This document shows positions 62,298 through 64,000 of a stretch of 64,000 nt of DNA, in pieces. Location: the NCBI RefSeq assembly GCF_029814175.1, contig NZ_CP122312.1, forward strand, positions 1,116,001 through 1,180,000, in the 5' to 3' direction. The position numbers and the translations under genes are program-made. The DNA comes from Halospeciosus flavus (GTDB lineage: Archaea > Halobacteriota > Halobacteria > Halobacteriales > Halobacteriaceae). The notes below the pieces were generated by a model that saw only the letters and a list, made by a program, of their open reading frames with translations, was not told the origin of the DNA and made no database searches. Numbering within the stretch: position 1 is the stretch's first letter; every line of letters starts with the position of its first letter.

Positions 62298-64000
62298 CTA
62301 CCGAGCGATGTCCAACAGGTCCTCGACACCTTCGTAGTCGATTTCGAGTTCGCCGACGAGTGCGCCCGTATCGATGTCGTCGAAGTCGATGACGTGTCTC
62401 GCGACGCCACGGACGACATCGACGTCCCGAAGCGGGGCGTCGACGAAGAGTTCGGTCAGGACCCCAAGCCGATAGAGACCGATATCGTCGTCGTCCAAGT
62501 GCTCTCGGAGAGTGACTGCGACGGGAAGCGAGGCGTCCTCGAGCAGGTCGTACAGGAGCGCGGACTCGTAGAGCTCCCGTTCGTCGTCGAACAACTCCGC
62601 GACCGGCCCGTCGATGTCAACGTCGATATCCGCGATTTCCACGAGTTCGGCGAGTACGTCTACGACCTCGATATCGGCGTCGTCGGCGAGGAATTCCTGG
62701 ATGATGTCGGTCTCGGGGAGCGTCCGGTCATCGTCGATCACGACCGCCATGATCTCCTCCTCATCGAGATCGATGTCGTCGACGAGAACGTCCAGTGCGT
62801 ACACGAGATCCGTGGGCGTCCAAATCGCTCGAGGGACGTCTACCTCGGTCGGTACGTTCGCGTCCTCGGGGACCTCGACGACGTCCGAGACCGGGACACG
62901 CGACGGCCGCTCGTCGGTGGTCGATTTTCCGGTATCGCTCTCGTGAGTCTGCTCGTCGGCAGTTGGGGACTGCGCGGCTGACTCGTCACCGTCGTCCTGA
63001 TCGGCGTCGTCCGAGTCGGACTGGGACTGTTCAGGCGTCTCCTGCTTCTGAGAGGAGGACTTGGCTGGAGCGTCGCCGCCATCCTCTGTCGACGTTTGTT
63101 CTGTCGACTCTGACTTCGACGGTGTCTGTGTCCCGGAGGCCTCCCGAGACGACTGCTCGTCGGGATGATGTTCGGACTGCCCGTTCGAGTCTGGATCAGA
63201 CTGTGTCGAAGACTCGTTCGCAGACTCGCTCTTCGACTCGGTGTCTGCGTCGTCGTTTTGTGTGCCCGACGTCGAGGACTCCGTTGGTGACTTCGTCGAC
63301 TGGGACTGCTCGTCGTGTTGCTGAGACGGCGCATCCGTCTGCTCCTGACTCGTCGCACGTGTCTCAGACTGGGTCTGCTGTGTCGACTGTGTGTCGTCGG
63401 CAGTACTCGACCCTTCCTGTCCGCCACGTTTCTGGGGCTCGCCGGCTTTCGACGTCTTCGAGTCTACCTCAGGAGAGTCGTCCTTCGTCTGGTTCGTTCG
63501 CGGCTGTTCGGCCTGCTCCGACTGACCGTCGTCTTTCTGAGTATCTGTTTGCTTCTGCGTGCTCTCCTGCGACTGGCCATTTCCCGCAGGTTGCTCGGCT
63601 TCGACTGAAGCGTTCCCAGCAGACGCCGACTGTTCGGCCTGCTGTGTCGCCTGCTCCGTGGGCTGGCCAGTCACCGGACGCGAGACGATGGCGCCACTCC
63701 CGCCGACGGCGATACACTCCTCACTACCGACGGTCACATCTTGGAACGGCTTGTCGACAGGGGACTCGACCGCTTGCAGTCCGTCCTCGTCGTTGTAGTA
63801 GCGAATCCGACCACTGGCGCCGACGATGACGACCTTGTCACCGTCCACGGCCACTCCGTACAACGGGCCGTCCGCGGCGTCGACGGCGTCCCACGACGAT
63901 TCGTCGTACAGGTAGAGCGTGCCGTTCTCGCCGACGACGTAGACGTACTGGTCGTCCGCCGCGATGTCGTAGAGCGTCGATCCGGCGACCTCGATGCCGA
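62298..64000 (-). CDS. Large acidic protein with propeller-like repeats and Ser/Gln/Glu-rich linker (5' end outside window)
   Basis: The reading frame is open to the window edge, so the start is missing. The visible N-terminal part has beta-propeller-like units (LYDIAADDQYVYVVGENGTL, GVAVDGDKVVIVGASGRIRY). Then about 270 residues of low-complexity Gln/Ser/Thr/Glu (SQSTKSPTESSTSGTQ, QTPSKSESTEQTSTED), then a conserved-looking acidic C-terminal domain of about 200 residues (WTPTDLVYALDVLVDDIDLD, FLADDADIEVVDVLAELVEI). Function unknown. Transcribed towards the Lrp operon. Confidence 0.7.
   Translation of the reverse strand, partial: GIEVAGSTLYDIAADDQYVYVVGENGTLYLYDESSWDAVDAADGPLYGVAVDGDKVVIVGASGRIRYYNDEDGLQAVESPVDKPFQDVTVGSEECIAVGGSGAIVSRPVTGQPTEQATQQAEQSASAGNASVEAEQPAGNGQSQESTQKQTDTQKDDGQSEQAEQPRTNQTKDDSPEVDSKTSKAGEPQKRGGQEGSSTADDTQSTQQTQSETRATSQEQTDAPSQQHDEQSQSTKSPTESSTSGTQNDDADTESKSESANESSTQSDPDSNGQSEHHPDEQSSREASGTQTPSKSESTEQTSTEDGGDAPAKSSSQKQETPEQSQSDSDDADQDDGDESAAQSPTADEQTHESDTGKSTTDERPSRVPVSDVVEVPEDANVPTEVDVPRAIWTPTDLVYALDVLVDDIDLDEEEIMAVVIDDDRTLPETDIIQEFLADDADIEVVDVLAELVEIADIDVDIDGPVAELFDDERELYESALLYDLLEDASLPVAVTLREHLDDDDIGLYRLGVLTELFVDAPLRDVDVVRGVARHVIDFDDIDTGALVGELEIDYEGVEDLLDIAR

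Noticed and set aside
62795..63829. 344-aa Arg/Ser-rich ORF on the plus strand
   Set aside because: Shadow of the low-complexity Gln/Ser/Glu protein on the minus strand. Its basic composition is unlike haloarchaeal proteins.
1..64000. tRNA or rRNA genes
   Set aside because: No T-arm plus acceptor patterns or rRNA segments were recognised by eye on either strand. A covariance-model scan would be needed to exclude one.

Overview
The window looks like a plasmid or other accessory replicon of a haloarchaeon (class Halobacteria). The evidence is the GC-rich, acidic, lysine-poor proteins, Tat lipoproteins (RR motif plus lipobox), a HalX response regulator, a thermosome subunit, Orc1/Cdc6, leaderless-style TATA promoters, and insertion sequences of the ISH1, ISH3, ISH8, IS630 and IS200/IS605 (TnpB-only) types. 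I saw no rRNA, no tRNA and no CRISPR array.

Layout. 1-5.4 kb: MITE-like repeat, a membrane-bound hydrolase-like protein, a spacer with repeated CTCCATAGRTTGC motifs, a rhomboid-like protein, a decayed ISH1-type element next to a beheaded histidine kinase, and a HalX regulator. 5.5-13.8 kb: a metabolic block with two FluC/CrcB fluoride channel halves, two formamidase/acetamidase paralogues, an AmiS/UreI-type amide or urea channel, a chaperonin with a His/Asp-rich tail, an AhpD-like protein and a MOSC protein; this reads as short-amide uptake and hydrolysis. 13.8-25.5 kb: mobile DNA (IS630 remnant, TnpB element, ISH3 element) mixed with DUF7342-type regulators, a two-gene cassette resembling a toxin-antitoxin pair, small zinc-ribbon proteins and a Fic protein. 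25.7-35.1 kb: cell-surface and membrane proteins (a large Ig-like repeat protein, lipoproteins, a BGTF-domain protein) and a PadR regulator. 35.1-38.2 kb: a second TnpB element with an ISH3-family element inside its right-end hairpin. 38.2-45 kb: small haloarchaeal proteins, a cupredoxin, and an NAD-dependent epimerase flanked by a 73-bp direct repeat.

45.1-52.1 kb: a replication module. An orc1/cdc6 gene is split between Walker A and Walker B by a 5.36-kb nest of transposons: a TnpB element itself hit by ISH1, ISH8 and ISH3-family elements, each with clean target duplications. Computationally removing the nest restores a 401-codon orc1 frame and a 416-residue TnpB. Upstream of orc1 are four copies of AACACTCGAAAAGACCCC, a likely replication origin.

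52.1-64 kb: a pilin-like protein, a complete PotABCD-type ABC importer, a divergent operon of two enoyl-CoA hydratases, an ADP-forming acyl-CoA synthetase, a nitrilase-type amidohydrolase and an Lrp/AsnC regulator, then the 3' part of a long low-complexity acidic protein that runs off the window.

The strongest observations are the transposon nest in orc1 with the adjacent origin repeats, the exact repair of a DUF7342 gene when a TnpB element is removed in silico, the His-tailed chaperonin in an amide-hydrolase locus, and several unexplained repeat arrangements.
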